DNA of 64,000 nucleotides from Planctomycetales bacterium. GTDB lineage: Bacteria > Planctomycetota > Phycisphaerae > SM23-33. Positions 48,713 through 56,836 of the stretch are shown here, in pieces; the first letter of the stretch is position 1; every line of letters begins with the position of its first letter. The position numbers and the translations under genes are program-made. The stretch lies in assembly GCA_030612725.1 (NCBI GenBank), contig JAUWNJ010000001.1, forward strand, positions 62,001 through 126,000, read 5' to 3'. Under the pieces are notes generated by a model. That model made no database searches. It had not been told where the DNA came from and saw only the letters and a program-made list of their open reading frames with translations.

Positions 48713-50512
48713 TTACACTGCCTTCAAGGAAATGTTGAGGCGATTGGTCTGGAAAATCCCAGTCAGATAAACGGCATTGCGATTGGCCGCCGGTTTATCT
48801 TCTGAAAGAGTCGCATTGGTCGGCGCCCCGGCGGAAACACGATACAGACAATTGCGGTACTTCACTGAGAAGCCGTCATTGGTGATCTCGATTCGAGATT
48901 CTTCAATTCCGTCCGTCTTTATCAAAGGAACCGTAACGAAGAGCGGCAAAGACGAATCGTCAGATGTTACCTCATAGGAGAGGCCGGTTTGTGAAAGATC
49001 GTACTTTTCGGTAATCTTTCGACACTGCCCGAAATCGCCCTGATAGACAATCTCGAAAGCCACTTTTTTTGTCGTTTCCTCAATAACATTGACCGAAACG
49101 TCTTGTATTTCGTCTTCAAAATCGGCAAGACGCCGTTCATTCCCGTTGTCGTCAAGCCAGGCCGGACCTATGGCCAGATTCTTCTGTTCTCTAAACGTTT
49201 GATTAAGTTCATAGTGCGCCGATGGTGAGATGCTCCCGGACAAGGCAGTTTCAGGTCGGATTCCGTTACGGTGAACTCTGCCCAACCCCGTAGCGTCTTC
49301 GTGGTGGTCGGCGCGGGTGTCAATCTCTACGTGATACCCTCCGCACGTGGCAAAGACCTTGTGAAAAGCGGGCCAGAGGTCAAAGACGTATCCCCCAACT
49401 TCAGCGGGAGTGATTACCTCGTCGATCGTTTCATCCGCGAGATGCCAGGCCGTACCGAAAAGCGAAGCCGCCAGGAGACCATAGACGCTGTAGTGCCCGT
49501 AAGGCACGCCATTCCATGAGTCCATTCCATGCATCAGTTTCGGGTCAAAACCCTGCTTGGTATGCCGAAACGGCTCCATGTCCATGATCCACGGCGTTGT
49601 CATTTTCACTGCCCGTCTCGCGGCGCGTTTGAACACCCCTGCCGTCAGCAGATCGCCTTGCTGCTTGTACGCCCTTGCCTGGCTTTCGCATAAGCAGGCA
49701 AACTGCCCCTCGCAGTGATGAAACTGATTGCTCCGTCCGCCGAACGGCATCTGTCCCGTCGTCGATTGATAGAAAAGCGACGTCAATCCGCCCCGTCGGC
49801 AAATCTCCGTTATTCGGTCAAGATTCCGCCCGGAATAGCCGTAACTGCAAATCAAACCCAACTGCTGTTTGACGACTATGTCGTATGTCATCGGATCGTT
49901 CGGATCGCGATACATTCCATACTCCGTGAAGTCCTCACACAGATGGTCTATCGCTTCTTCTATCAGTTCCAAATCGCCGCCGAGGCCTTGTTTGTGTTTG
50001 AGAAATTCCCCCGCCGAGGCGAAGACAAGAAAATTATGGGTCGCTCCCTCCACAATACATCTGTAGCACTGTCGCGGCCTGTGATTACGCCAGGCGAGTT
50101 CCCATTGTTTCCGACGCTGTCGCGGGGCTTTATCTTTCAATGCCTCGTGGGCATACATCAGTTCCTTGGTCCAGAACTCAGGTGCACTGGCGACTTCGTC
50201 AAGTCGAAGCAGGCACGCCTCGTAACTTTTGAGACAGACATCAACCAGGTCCGGACACCTGCCGGCCTTTATCAATTGTCCCAGCGCACCGACGAACCGG
50301 GCTGTGCAGGAAGTGGACTCCGCCCCGGAATAAGGGTCAATTACCGTTCCGCTTTCATCCTGCCAGGGCACGGCGGTCCGTACAATCCGTTCAGCCAGGT
50401 CGAGATAGAATGTCCTGTCGATGCCGGTCGGATCGGGTTTCGGGCTTGTCTTAATTTCGCGGCGGGTCTGCTGCCATTTGCCTTCCAGGGGATATTCACC
50501 TAACCGTTTCAT
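48713..50512 (-). CDS. Predicted alpha/alpha-toroid carbohydrate-active protein
   Basis: A 599-residue protein without a signal sequence. The N-terminal two thirds are helical in the manner of (alpha/alpha)6 toroids, with conserved-looking aromatic/acidic patches (STSCTARFVGALGQLI, FHHCEGQFACLCESQARAY, MHGMDSWNGVPYGHYSVYG). The last third is beta-rich (KKVAFEIVYQGDF, SYEVTSDD). The pattern recalls heparinase- or uronyl-hydrolase-like enzymes, but no diagnostic catalytic motif lets me assign a family. It lies downstream of a UroD-like gene on the same strand and opposite an AraC regulator, which supports carbohydrate metabolism. Confidence 0.55.
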   Translation of the reverse strand: MKRLGEYPLEGKWQQTRREIKTSPKPDPTGIDRTFYLDLAERIVRTAVPWQDESGTVIDPYSGAESTSCTARFVGALGQLIKAGRCPDLVDVCLKSYEACLLRLDEVASAPEFWTKELMYAHEALKDKAPRQRRKQWELAWRNHRPRQCYRCIVEGATHNFLVFASAGEFLKHKQGLGGDLELIEEAIDHLCEDFTEYGMYRDPNDPMTYDIVVKQQLGLICSYGYSGRNLDRITEICRRGGLTSLFYQSTTGQMPFGGRSNQFHHCEGQFACLCESQARAYKQQGDLLTAGVFKRAARRAVKMTTPWIMDMEPFRHTKQGFDPKLMHGMDSWNGVPYGHYSVYGLLAASLFGTAWHLADETIDEVITPAEVGGYVFDLWPAFHKVFATCGGYHVEIDTRADHHEDATGLGRVHRNGIRPETALSGSISPSAHYELNQTFREQKNLAIGPAWLDDNGNERRLADFEDEIQDVSVNVIEETTKKVAFEIVYQGDFGQCRKITEKYDLSQTGLSYEVTSDDSSLPLFVTVPLIKTDGIEESRIEITNDGFSVKYRNCLYRVSAGAPTNATLSEDKPAANRNAVYLTGIFQTNRLNISLKAV

Positions 50513-50584
50513 ACACGCACTCCTCGAAAAATGATTTATCCATAAACAGGGATAATCCTTCCCGCGACAATCTCTGATTGGTTC

Positions 50585-51745
50585 TTATCGGTACAGTTTA
50601 TCAGCCATTATCTTGCCATATTCCTTGGCGGTTCTAAAGAGCGCCCACATATTTTCTTCCGGGGTGTCCTCAGTGATGGAATCTGATGTACCTAAAATGA
50701 ACCTGCCGGTTGGTCCCAGAATTTCCAACAGGTCCCTGACATCCGATTCTATTTCTTCAGGTTTTCCGAAACGCATCTTAACCGTATCGATGCCGCCGTT
50801 GAAACATGCTTTACCACCGTAGTTGTCAGCAAGCCATCTAAAATCGAGATTTCCCGAAGGCGGCGGCGTAAGCGTTTGTATGATATCCGCCCCGGATGCG
50901 ATAACCTGTTCGATGCTGTCGGCCTGTTTACCGTCGTCGTAGAAGAACATCTTTGCCCCGTAACTATGGATGAGATCGGCATGCTTTTTCAGCAGCGGCG
51001 CAACTCTGGTTCTGTAGAACTCCGGCGACCAGCCGACGCTCAGTGAAAAGTTGAACCACGCATCGAAAATAATCTTCCACCCTGCCTCCAGGACAATCTT
51101 CATTATCTCCATGTGCCACTCGTCAACGATCTGCACTATTCTGTCAAACATCCGGGGATTGTCGATTGAGGTAATCAACGCGTTTGCAACCCCCAACGCA
51201 TCGACTACTATATGATCAACGCCCATCATGGGGCGAAAGGCGACCAGACCGGCATCGTCGATCTCGTCTTGAAGCCTGCGGACACTGTCGAATTTGTTCC
51301 GAACGAGGGCGGGGTCAGGCAGCAGGTAAGGCAGCAGTTCGACGTCGTCGGACGTTTTGATAATTGGCTCCAGCCAATGATGGTTTGGATCGATGCCGTA
51401 CTCGCCGCCGGGGTCCGCCTGGACTATAATGTCATTGAGTGTTCCTGCCGGCGTTCTGAACGCTCGGTTTATCACGGTCTTTTCACCTTCTCTCCTGGTG
51501 GTGATGTTGATTTCCACGTCAGGCAGCAGCGGTTTTACCATTTCGCAGTAAGTATCGCCAAGCGGCGTCGGCAAGGATCCCTCTCCGAATATGAACAAAT
51601 CAAAATCAAACTTCCCGGCGAGTTCCAATTTGGAGAGGCCCTTCCACATCGCGTACCGCCATATTCTCGGTGATACGGGTATCGTATCTACCGGTCTGCC
51701 TTCGATCGCCGCCAGCAACCTTTCCCGCGAACTCATCTTTGCCAT
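50585..51745 (-). CDS. Uroporphyrinogen decarboxylase-family protein
   Basis: A 386-residue UroD-superfamily protein: SSRERLLAAIEGRPVDTIPVSPR at the start, GVDHIVVDALGVANALI in the middle, then FYDDGKQADSIEQVIASGADIIQTLTPPP and GTSDSITEDTPEENMWALF at the end. The C-terminal half resembles methyltransferase-associated members (MtaA/CmuC) more than HemE; the HemE substrate motif is absent. Such proteins are common in polysaccharide-use loci of PVC bacteria and may move methyl groups. Forms an apparent two-gene operon with the toroid protein. Family certain, reaction not. Confidence 0.85.
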   Translation of the reverse strand: MAKMSSRERLLAAIEGRPVDTIPVSPRIWRYAMWKGLSKLELAGKFDFDLFIFGEGSLPTPLGDTYCEMVKPLLPDVEINITTRREGEKTVINRAFRTPAGTLNDIIVQADPGGEYGIDPNHHWLEPIIKTSDDVELLPYLLPDPALVRNKFDSVRRLQDEIDDAGLVAFRPMMGVDHIVVDALGVANALITSIDNPRMFDRIVQIVDEWHMEIMKIVLEAGWKIIFDAWFNFSLSVGWSPEFYRTRVAPLLKKHADLIHSYGAKMFFYDDGKQADSIEQVIASGADIIQTLTPPPSGNLDFRWLADNYGGKACFNGGIDTVKMRFGKPEEIESDVRDLLEILGPTGRFILGTSDSITEDTPEENMWALFRTAKEYGKIMADKLYR

Positions 51746-51803
51746 AGCCGTATCCTTTCAAGGGCATTTGCACTTTATCGTGCCAGCATACAACCTTTCC
51801 ATG

Positions 51804-51862
51804 TGATAATCTTTAGCCAAAATGATAATTGCTTGCACAATATTACTATTTTGCGGTATATT
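51804..51862 (+). promoter_or_regulatory. AraC gene promoter with TGATAAT direct repeats
   Basis: TTGCAC (51833-51838) and TATATT (51857-51862) are 18 bases apart, reading toward the regulator gene. Just upstream two TGATAAT words (51804-51810 and 51823-51829) lie 19 bases apart in direct orientation. AraC-family operators are often direct repeats about two helical turns apart, so this is a candidate site in the divergent region of the carbohydrate locus. Confidence 0.45.
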
Positions 51863-51889
51863 TCCATCTTCAATCGGGCAGGTGTCAGG

Positions 51890-52738
51890 ATGAGCAAGGT
51901 TTCCAACCGTTTATGGAGTGAAGGTTTCTACGAGGCTGTCAATCCACGCGTATTGTCGGCGGGGTTCCATCGTGCATCCGGCGGTTGGGAAGCCGGGCCC
52001 GAAAATCTCCTTCAGAAGGATTTTGATCTCTGGTACGTAGCCGCCGGTTCCGGTGCGCTTAAAGTCGATGGGCGGTGGATCGAGTTTCGTCGCGGGGACC
52101 TTATTACTATGAAGCCCGGTCAGAACTACCAGCGCGAACGGGCAGATCGGAACGATCCCTTTGAAATCTATTTCGTTCACGTTCTCATATTCGACCGGTT
52201 GGGACAAGGGTTCGAATCGGCCCTTTCCCGCCGCTGGCCCGCAAGAATCGGGGCTGAGCATCGCCCCAAACTCGGAACCTTGTTCGCTGAATTATTTGAA
52301 TCCTTTACGGCAGCGGGCAGAGGATTTCAGTTGCAGGTGAAATCCATTATGCTCCAGATTCTGGATAATATTTTTGTCGTCCTGCGACACGGAGAAGGGA
52401 CCAACCCGCCTCCATCCTATCATAAATTCCTCAAAGCCCGCGATTACATCGAGGAGCAATATAAGGACATCATCAGCCTGGAAGAGATTGCGGAATATTC
52501 CGACTTGAGCGAGAGTTATCTCTCTGCGATGTTCAGGCGTTATTTATCCTGCTCGCCTGTCCGATACCAGATAGATCGTCGCCTCATGGCCGCCAGGTTG
52601 CTTCTGGCCAAAGGGCACTCGGTTTCTGACGTTGCGGCAGAGGTGGGATTCAACTCCATGCACTACTTCAGCAGGATTTTCAAAAAACACGTCGGACTGC
52701 CACCGTCGGAATTTGCCTTATTGTGTCGGAGCAAATGA
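51890..52738 (+). CDS. AraC-family transcriptional regulator
   Basis: About 282 residues. The N-terminal half is a cupin-type sensor (DFDLWYVAAGSGALKVDGRW, FRRGDLITMKPGQNYQRER). The C-terminal 100 residues carry two helix-turn-helix motifs: SLEEIAEYSDLSESYLSAMF and SVSDVAAEVGFNSMHYFSR, ending FKKHVGLPPSEFALL. It is expected to bind a sugar or related ligand and control the divergent UroD-like/toroid operon. Start at ATG 51890, after a CAGG-type weak ribosome site; the longer frame from 51803 runs through the promoter. Confidence 0.92.
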   Translation: MSKVSNRLWSEGFYEAVNPRVLSAGFHRASGGWEAGPENLLQKDFDLWYVAAGSGALKVDGRWIEFRRGDLITMKPGQNYQRERADRNDPFEIYFVHVLIFDRLGQGFESALSRRWPARIGAEHRPKLGTLFAELFESFTAAGRGFQLQVKSIMLQILDNIFVVLRHGEGTNPPPSYHKFLKARDYIEEQYKDIISLEEIAEYSDLSESYLSAMFRRYLSCSPVRYQIDRRLMAARLLLAKGHSVSDVAAEVGFNSMHYFSRIFKKHVGLPPSEFALLCRSK

Positions 52739-52891
52739 GTTTCCGTTTCCGTGATCCGCCAGGTGTGGACGCCGGAGCAAATCTTCGGCGGTTGAGAGAT
52801 TCCCGGGCGGCCTTGAGTTGCACGGTGCTATCGAATGCCGCTAAAACCGGCCTAAACACAGTCGTAACGTTCCGATAAATCCCGGCTGCTC

Positions 52892-53989
52892 TTATCGCCG
52901 CACATCGGCGGTGAGGACAGGGTCGAATTCGGTTTTGGGGCGGGATGTTTCAAACTGTCGGCGTAGTTGTTGTCGGGTAGGCCAGTCCATCTCGTCCAGC
53001 GACATGAATTGGTCCCGTCCCAGTTGCTTGGCTCGCAGGAGCGTCTGGTCGGCGAGATATACCAGCATGTGCGGGTCGGTAATCTCGGCGTTTTCGGGAT
53101 AACTGGCCGAACCGATCGAAGTGGTAATGTGTATGGTTTTTCCGAAGACGATGAATTTTCGCTCGCTGACGGTTTTGCGAATTCTCTGGGCGAACTGGCG
53201 TGCCTGGTCGGCTCCTGCGTTCGGCAGGATGATGGTGAACTCTTCCCCGCCGGTGCGTGCGACGACGTCCGAATCACGAACGGCACGTTCGAGGATTACG
53301 GCGAATTCCTTCAGGACGTAATCGCCGCTGGGATGTCCGTACATATCGTTGATGACCTTGAAGTGGTCCAGGTCGAACGCCAGCAGCGACAGATTGCGGT
53401 TATACCGTCGGGTAATCCTGAACTCGTTTTCCAGGAAAGAATCGAAGTAACGGACGTTCTGAAGGTGCGTCAACGGATCGGTGTTGCTCATAGTCAGCAG
53501 GTGCGCGTTGTCACGCCGCAGTTGCTTCAGCAACGCCCGCTCGCGGTGCAGCGAAGACGACAACGCTTCTTTCGCCGCGCGTAAATCGTCATGGCGAGCC
53601 TTACCACGCACAAGTGCACGGAGGCGCGCGCACAGTTCAGACGGAGAGATGTCGTCGCCAACTATCTCGTCGGCTCCGGCGTTGAGGTAGCGGCAGCGGG
53701 ATTGCTCGTCCGGTTCGTCGGTGATGGCGATTACCGGCAAATAAGGAACATCGGTTTTGGCCCGCAGACTCGACAGGAGGCTCGGCGCTTCCGTCTTGGC
53801 CGAATCAACACGCAGGATTATTACGTCCACTCCGTTGCGGCGAATCGCATCCGACGCTTCGCTGGACGCCACGACGCTGACAGTATGCCAACCGGACGAT
53901 GTCAGTTGTTCGCACAGCCGGAACGACCTGTCAGGGTCGCAGTCCACGACCAGAACCAAGCCGGAATTTTTACTAAACAAGTTGCTCAC
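52892..53989 (-). CDS. Diguanylate cyclase with degenerate receiver domain
   Basis: About 365 residues. An N-terminal receiver-like domain starts LVLVVDCDPDRS, but the phospho-acceptor strand reads VIILRVDS in place of LLD-x-x-MP, and the usual Lys is replaced (VGDDIS), so phosphorylation is doubtful. A short coiled coil leads to a GGDEF domain: DPLTHLQNVRYFD, FDLDHFKVINDMYGH, and the active-site loop GGEEF. The enzyme should make cyclic di-GMP; no RxxD inhibitory site is obvious five residues upstream of GGEEF (SDVVARTGG). The start is GTG 53989 with a perfect AGGAGG 5 bases upstream. Confidence 0.92.
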   Translation of the reverse strand: MSNLFSKNSGLVLVVDCDPDRSFRLCEQLTSSGWHTVSVVASSEASDAIRRNGVDVIILRVDSAKTEAPSLLSSLRAKTDVPYLPVIAITDEPDEQSRCRYLNAGADEIVGDDISPSELCARLRALVRGKARHDDLRAAKEALSSSLHRERALLKQLRRDNAHLLTMSNTDPLTHLQNVRYFDSFLENEFRITRRYNRNLSLLAFDLDHFKVINDMYGHPSGDYVLKEFAVILERAVRDSDVVARTGGEEFTIILPNAGADQARQFAQRIRKTVSERKFIVFGKTIHITTSIGSASYPENAEITDPHMLVYLADQTLLRAKQLGRDQFMSLDEMDWPTRQQLRRQFETSRPKTEFDPVLTADVRR

Positions 53990-53994
53990 GCCAG

Positions 53995-54001
53995 CCTCCT
54001 C
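53995..54001 (-). promoter_or_regulatory. Strong ribosome site for the diguanylate cyclase GTG start
   Basis: GAGGAGG on the minus strand, 5 bases before GTG 53989. It rules out the longer frame beginning at ATG 54079. Confidence 0.7.
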
Positions 54002-54142
54002 GGGCCAATCAAAAGAACGGTTCCTGGAGCCAGACCCTTGCTTTACACAATGCCGGCCCACAACGAACCGACCCACCAATAACAGTCTAAGATACCTTTA
54101 CCGGTCAAAACCAATTGGGATGAAAAAGAATTGACATGTCCT

Positions 54143-54229
54143 TTTTTATTCGGGGACACCATACTATTTTTTGCCTGTTTTATTTCAAATAAAGCAGGCA
54201 AAAAATAGTATGGTGTCCCCGAATAAAAA
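54143..54229. repeat. 87-bp near-perfect palindrome with GGGGACACCATACT arms
   Basis: Perfect 35-bp arms (54143-54177 and 54195-54229) contain TTCGGGGACACCATACTA, and the 17-base centre (TTTATTTCAAATAAA) is itself nearly palindromic. It ends 5 bases from the stop of the M48 peptidase gene on the minus strand. The GGGGACACCATACT word is one I associate with ends of IS200-like/REP-associated tyrosine transposase elements, so this is probably a non-autonomous REP/MITE; no transposase is present nearby. Confidence 0.85.
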
Positions 54230-54233
54230 GAGG

Positions 54234-55616
54234 TTATATCTGCGAAACAATCGTTACAGCGATACTGATTATCGCCAGGAGCCAAATGGCGATTTTGATT
54301 AGCCGGACACTTCGATCCACCGACGCCCGTCCGGTACCGCTGTGGTAAAGCCTGTCAAGATATGCCAACCGGTGAGCAATTGAGCCGTGACGGAAATTCC
54401 GTTGCGACGGGCTGATTCCGTTCATTAAGGCCACTTTCATCAGGGCGCCGCTGAAGAGCGAGACACCTTCAGCCGACAGTTCCGCGCCAATCTCACCCGT
54501 GGCAGCGGCGGCTGCGAACACATCCGCCTGACGCTCGAATCGTCGGCTTAACATTCCGAAAAGCCACAACCACAACGTGCCCATAAACGTGCCCATAACG
54601 AGTACTGCGAGCAGTTCGATAATCGGCATTGCGATGTCAAGCCGGGCGGCGAAGAATTCGACTATCCAACTCATCAGCAATATCAACGCCACCGAAAAGA
54701 TGACCATATATGGAATATGGCGATGCACAACGTGCCCAGCCTCGTGGGCGAAGACGGCTACGACGTCGTCGGCGTCAAAATGCTCCAGCATCGCGTCGCT
54801 CATCAGTACATATCGCACGGGACGCACCATGCCAAGCACAGCGGCATTGACTATTACTGATCCGGTGTCCCAGATGAGGATATTGCGATATGCGAAGCCG
54901 GCCCGCTTGCTCATCTGTTCCAGTCGGCTTCGGAGCGGGCCGGCAGGTAGCGGACGGGTTTTCCAGATTCGCACGATAATCGCCGGCGCTGATAGAAAAA
55001 TCCCACCGATTGCCAACAGGGCGGCTGACGCTGCTATGTCGGAGCCAATCGCGGGTTCCGCCAGGAACAGCAAATCCAGCACCAGGATAATCAGCCCGAC
55101 CGGGACGGCTATGAAAAGCAGATTGCATCTGATGTTGAATATCAGGAATTGTCGGCGTGTCCACATTGGGCTGACCGGATTGCCGGACATCGCCGTTGAT
55201 TGAATGTTCTGCTGCCTCATTGCCCGGTTCAGCGGATATGTCGCCCACCAGAACGCCAGAAGCGCCGCGATAAAGGGCGCAACGGCCAAGGCCTTATCGA
55301 CCAGCGGGACAGTTCCAACCGGCAGCATCTGCTCAATCAAATCCGCCCACCCGATAAGCATCAGCGCGCCCAGGCCGACGATCATATACGCCTGCGTTAT
55401 CGCCATCAGCCTGGCCGGTAATCGCCCCGGTCCACCATTACCTCGCATCAGTCGCCGCAGGCCAATAGACGCGCTGACCCGAGCAGCGGCATACACCGAC
55501 CCGACATAGCCGACAATGCAGGCCAATACCACCGGCCAAGGCAACGCCACACGAAGGTCCGACGGACCCATAAGCGACATCGCCACAATAAATCCTGCTA
55601 TAACTATTATCTGCAT
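54234..55616 (-). CDS. M48-family membrane zinc metallopeptidase
   Basis: A 460-residue protein with about ten hydrophobic segments. The zinc motif is VFAHEAGHVVHRH (HExxH), preceded by SDAMLEHFDADDVVAV as in HtpX/Ste24 proteins; the third ligand Glu is probably in RRFERQADVFAA. The N-terminal 170 residues are an additional membrane region of unknown function. Likely a membrane-protein quality-control protease. It is followed by the 87-bp palindrome, and lies 9 bases beyond queC on the same strand, so the two may be co-transcribed. Confidence 0.88.
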   Translation of the reverse strand: MQIIVIAGFIVAMSLMGPSDLRVALPWPVVLACIVGYVGSVYAAARVSASIGLRRLMRGNGGPGRLPARLMAITQAYMIVGLGALMLIGWADLIEQMLPVGTVPLVDKALAVAPFIAALLAFWWATYPLNRAMRQQNIQSTAMSGNPVSPMWTRRQFLIFNIRCNLLFIAVPVGLIILVLDLLFLAEPAIGSDIAASAALLAIGGIFLSAPAIIVRIWKTRPLPAGPLRSRLEQMSKRAGFAYRNILIWDTGSVIVNAAVLGMVRPVRYVLMSDAMLEHFDADDVVAVFAHEAGHVVHRHIPYMVIFSVALILLMSWIVEFFAARLDIAMPIIELLAVLVMGTFMGTLWLWLFGMLSRRFERQADVFAAAAATGEIGAELSAEGVSLFSGALMKVALMNGISPSQRNFRHGSIAHRLAYLDRLYHSGTGRASVDRSVRLIKIAIWLLAIISIAVTIVSQI

Positions 55617-55625
55617 GAGGTTTCT

Positions 55626-56366
55626 TTATATCGAATGTTCTTCGTTCTGATATTTCACGGGGTCTTTCGCTCCGGCTTCGGCGAAACCGGCGAGGCGGAT
55701 TCGGCAGGCGTCGCATAGGCCGCAGGCAGAGCCGTCGTCGGCAGGGTCGTAGCAACTGTGCGTCAGCGAATAATCCACGCCCAACGCCAGGCCGGTGCGG
55801 ATTATCTGACCTTTGCTCATCTCCAGCAGCGGCGTGCGGATGCGAAACTCGCCTTTGCCTTCGACGGCGGCGGCAGTGGCGAGATTCGCCATCGTCTCAA
55901 ATGCCCGGATAAACTCGCCGCGACAATCAGGATAGCCGCTGTAATCGACCGCGTTGACGCCGATAAAAATGTCGAACGCCCCGATAACCTCGGCATAACC
56001 AAGCGCGACTGAAAGGAAAATCGTATTCCGCGCCGGAACATAAGTGATGGGGATTTTTGATTGCGGATTTTTGATTGCGGATTGCGGATTCCAGTCCTTC
56101 GGAACCTCAATTTTATCCGTCAGGGCGCTTTTACCGAAACCGGCTTCGGCGGACAGGTCGAGTTTCACGATTCGATGCTTGACGGCTCCGAGCGCTTCGG
56201 CGATTTTCCCAGCCGATGCCAGTTCAAACCAATGCCGCTGACCGTAATCAAACGAAAGCGCATGACAGGCAAATCCCTCCCGTCGGGCCAGTGCCAACGT
56301 CGTGGCCGAGTCCAATCCGCCCGAAAGCAGCACCACCGCCGATTTTTCATCCACGTTCGACATCAT
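55626..56366 (-). CDS. queC: 7-cyano-7-deazaguanine synthase
   Basis: A 246-residue ATP-dependent enzyme that converts 7-carboxy-7-deazaguanine to preQ0 in queuosine synthesis. PP-loop SGGLDSAT near the start; [29 protein letters not shown]; and four zinc cysteines in CYDP...CGLCDAC. Between DW and the IPITYVPAR strand, about 12 residues ([12 protein letters not shown]) come from a 42-base heptamer array (56052-56093) not expected in the family. The insertion is in frame. ATG 56366 or 56363 could be the start. queF is divergent from it. Confidence 0.95.
   Translation of the reverse strand: MMSNVDEKSAVVLLSGGLDSATTLALARREGFACHALSFDYGQRHWFELASAGKIAEALGAVKHRIVKLDLSAEAGFGKSALTDKIEVPKDWNPQSAIKNPQSKIPITYVPARNTIFLSVALGYAEVIGAFDIFIGVNAVDYSGYPDCRGEFIRAFETMANLATAAAVEGKGEFRIRTPLLEMSKGQIIRTGLALGVDYSLTHSCYDPADDGSACGLCDACRIRLAGFAEAGAKDPVKYQNEEHSI
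56052..56093. repeat. Heptamer array, GATTGCG type, inside queC
   Basis: Six units (GATTTTT, GATTGCG, GATTTTT, GATTGCG, GATTGCG, GATTCCA) make exactly 42 bases, so the queC frame is maintained. Gain or loss of one or two units would shift the frame before the active-site strand. Confidence 0.85.
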
Positions 56367-56376
56367 TTCGCCGTAT

Positions 56377-56476
56377 CATGGCCGTCTCGGCCATGTCTGT
56401 TCCATTCACGGGCGAGACGCCCGTGTTACGTTTCTACACGTTACACGCCTTTGCTTTTCTGTGCAATCAGTGTAAC
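56377..56476. repeat. Hairpins in the queC-queF divergent region
   Basis: CATGGCCGTCTCGGCCATG (56377-56395) and CACGGGCGAGACGCCCGTG (56407-56425) are two 7-8-bp stems with the same style of loop. A weaker GTTACAC/GTGTAAC stem (56440-56446 with 56470-56476) lies in the queF leader. I looked for a preQ1 riboswitch here and saw no convincing pseudoknot. Confidence 0.5.
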
Positions 56477-56488
56477 CTGTATCGCACT

Positions 56489-56830
56489 ATGCCTGACATT
56501 GAAACATTCGACAATCCGCATCCGCAGCGCGATTACGTTATCAAGCACGTCGCGCCGGAATTCACGAGCGTTTGTCCCAAGACTCGCCAACCGGACTTCG
56601 GCACAATCGAGGTCGAATACGTAGCCGATAAACTCTGCATCGAGTTGAAAAGTCTGAAGTTTTACTTCCAGGGCTACCGCGACGTGGGCGTCTTCTATGA
56701 GGACGTAATCAATCGCATCCTGGACGACCTGGCTGCGGCCTGCAAGCCACGATGGATGAAGGTAACGGGCAAGTTCACTCCTCGCGGCGGTATTCACAGC
56801 ATTATCTCGGCAGAATATAAAGAGCGGTGA
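56489..56830 (+). CDS. queF: NADPH-dependent 7-cyano-7-deazaguanine reductase
   Basis: 113 residues, the short type I (YkvM-like) form. It reduces the nitrile of preQ0 to preQ1. The catalytic Cys is in [13 protein letters not shown] with the following Asp; the E-x-KSLKFY motif is [14 protein letters not shown]; the NADPH-binding segment follows. The start is ATG 56489 since the family begins near here; longer frames run through the queC antisense strand. Divergent from queC, 122 bases apart, so the two queuosine genes share a control region. queD and queE are not in the window. Confidence 0.95.
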   Translation: MPDIETFDNPHPQRDYVIKHVAPEFTSVCPKTRQPDFGTIEVEYVADKLCIELKSLKFYFQGYRDVGVFYEDVINRILDDLAAACKPRWMKVTGKFTPRGGIHSIISAEYKER

Positions 56831-56836
56831 ATTGAA

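Noticed and set aside
52209-52219. GGTTCGAATC word resembling a tRNA T-arm
   Set aside because: It lies inside the AraC coding sequence and no acceptor or anticodon arm can be built around it.
52739-52891. Possible small gene between the AraC and diguanylate cyclase genes
   Set aside because: No start with ribosome site, no repeat and no clear hairpin; nothing supported.
56426-56488. preQ1 riboswitch ahead of queF
   Set aside because: Only a weak GTTACAC/GTGTAAC stem with a 23-base loop is present; the A-rich tail pairing back into the loop is not seen.
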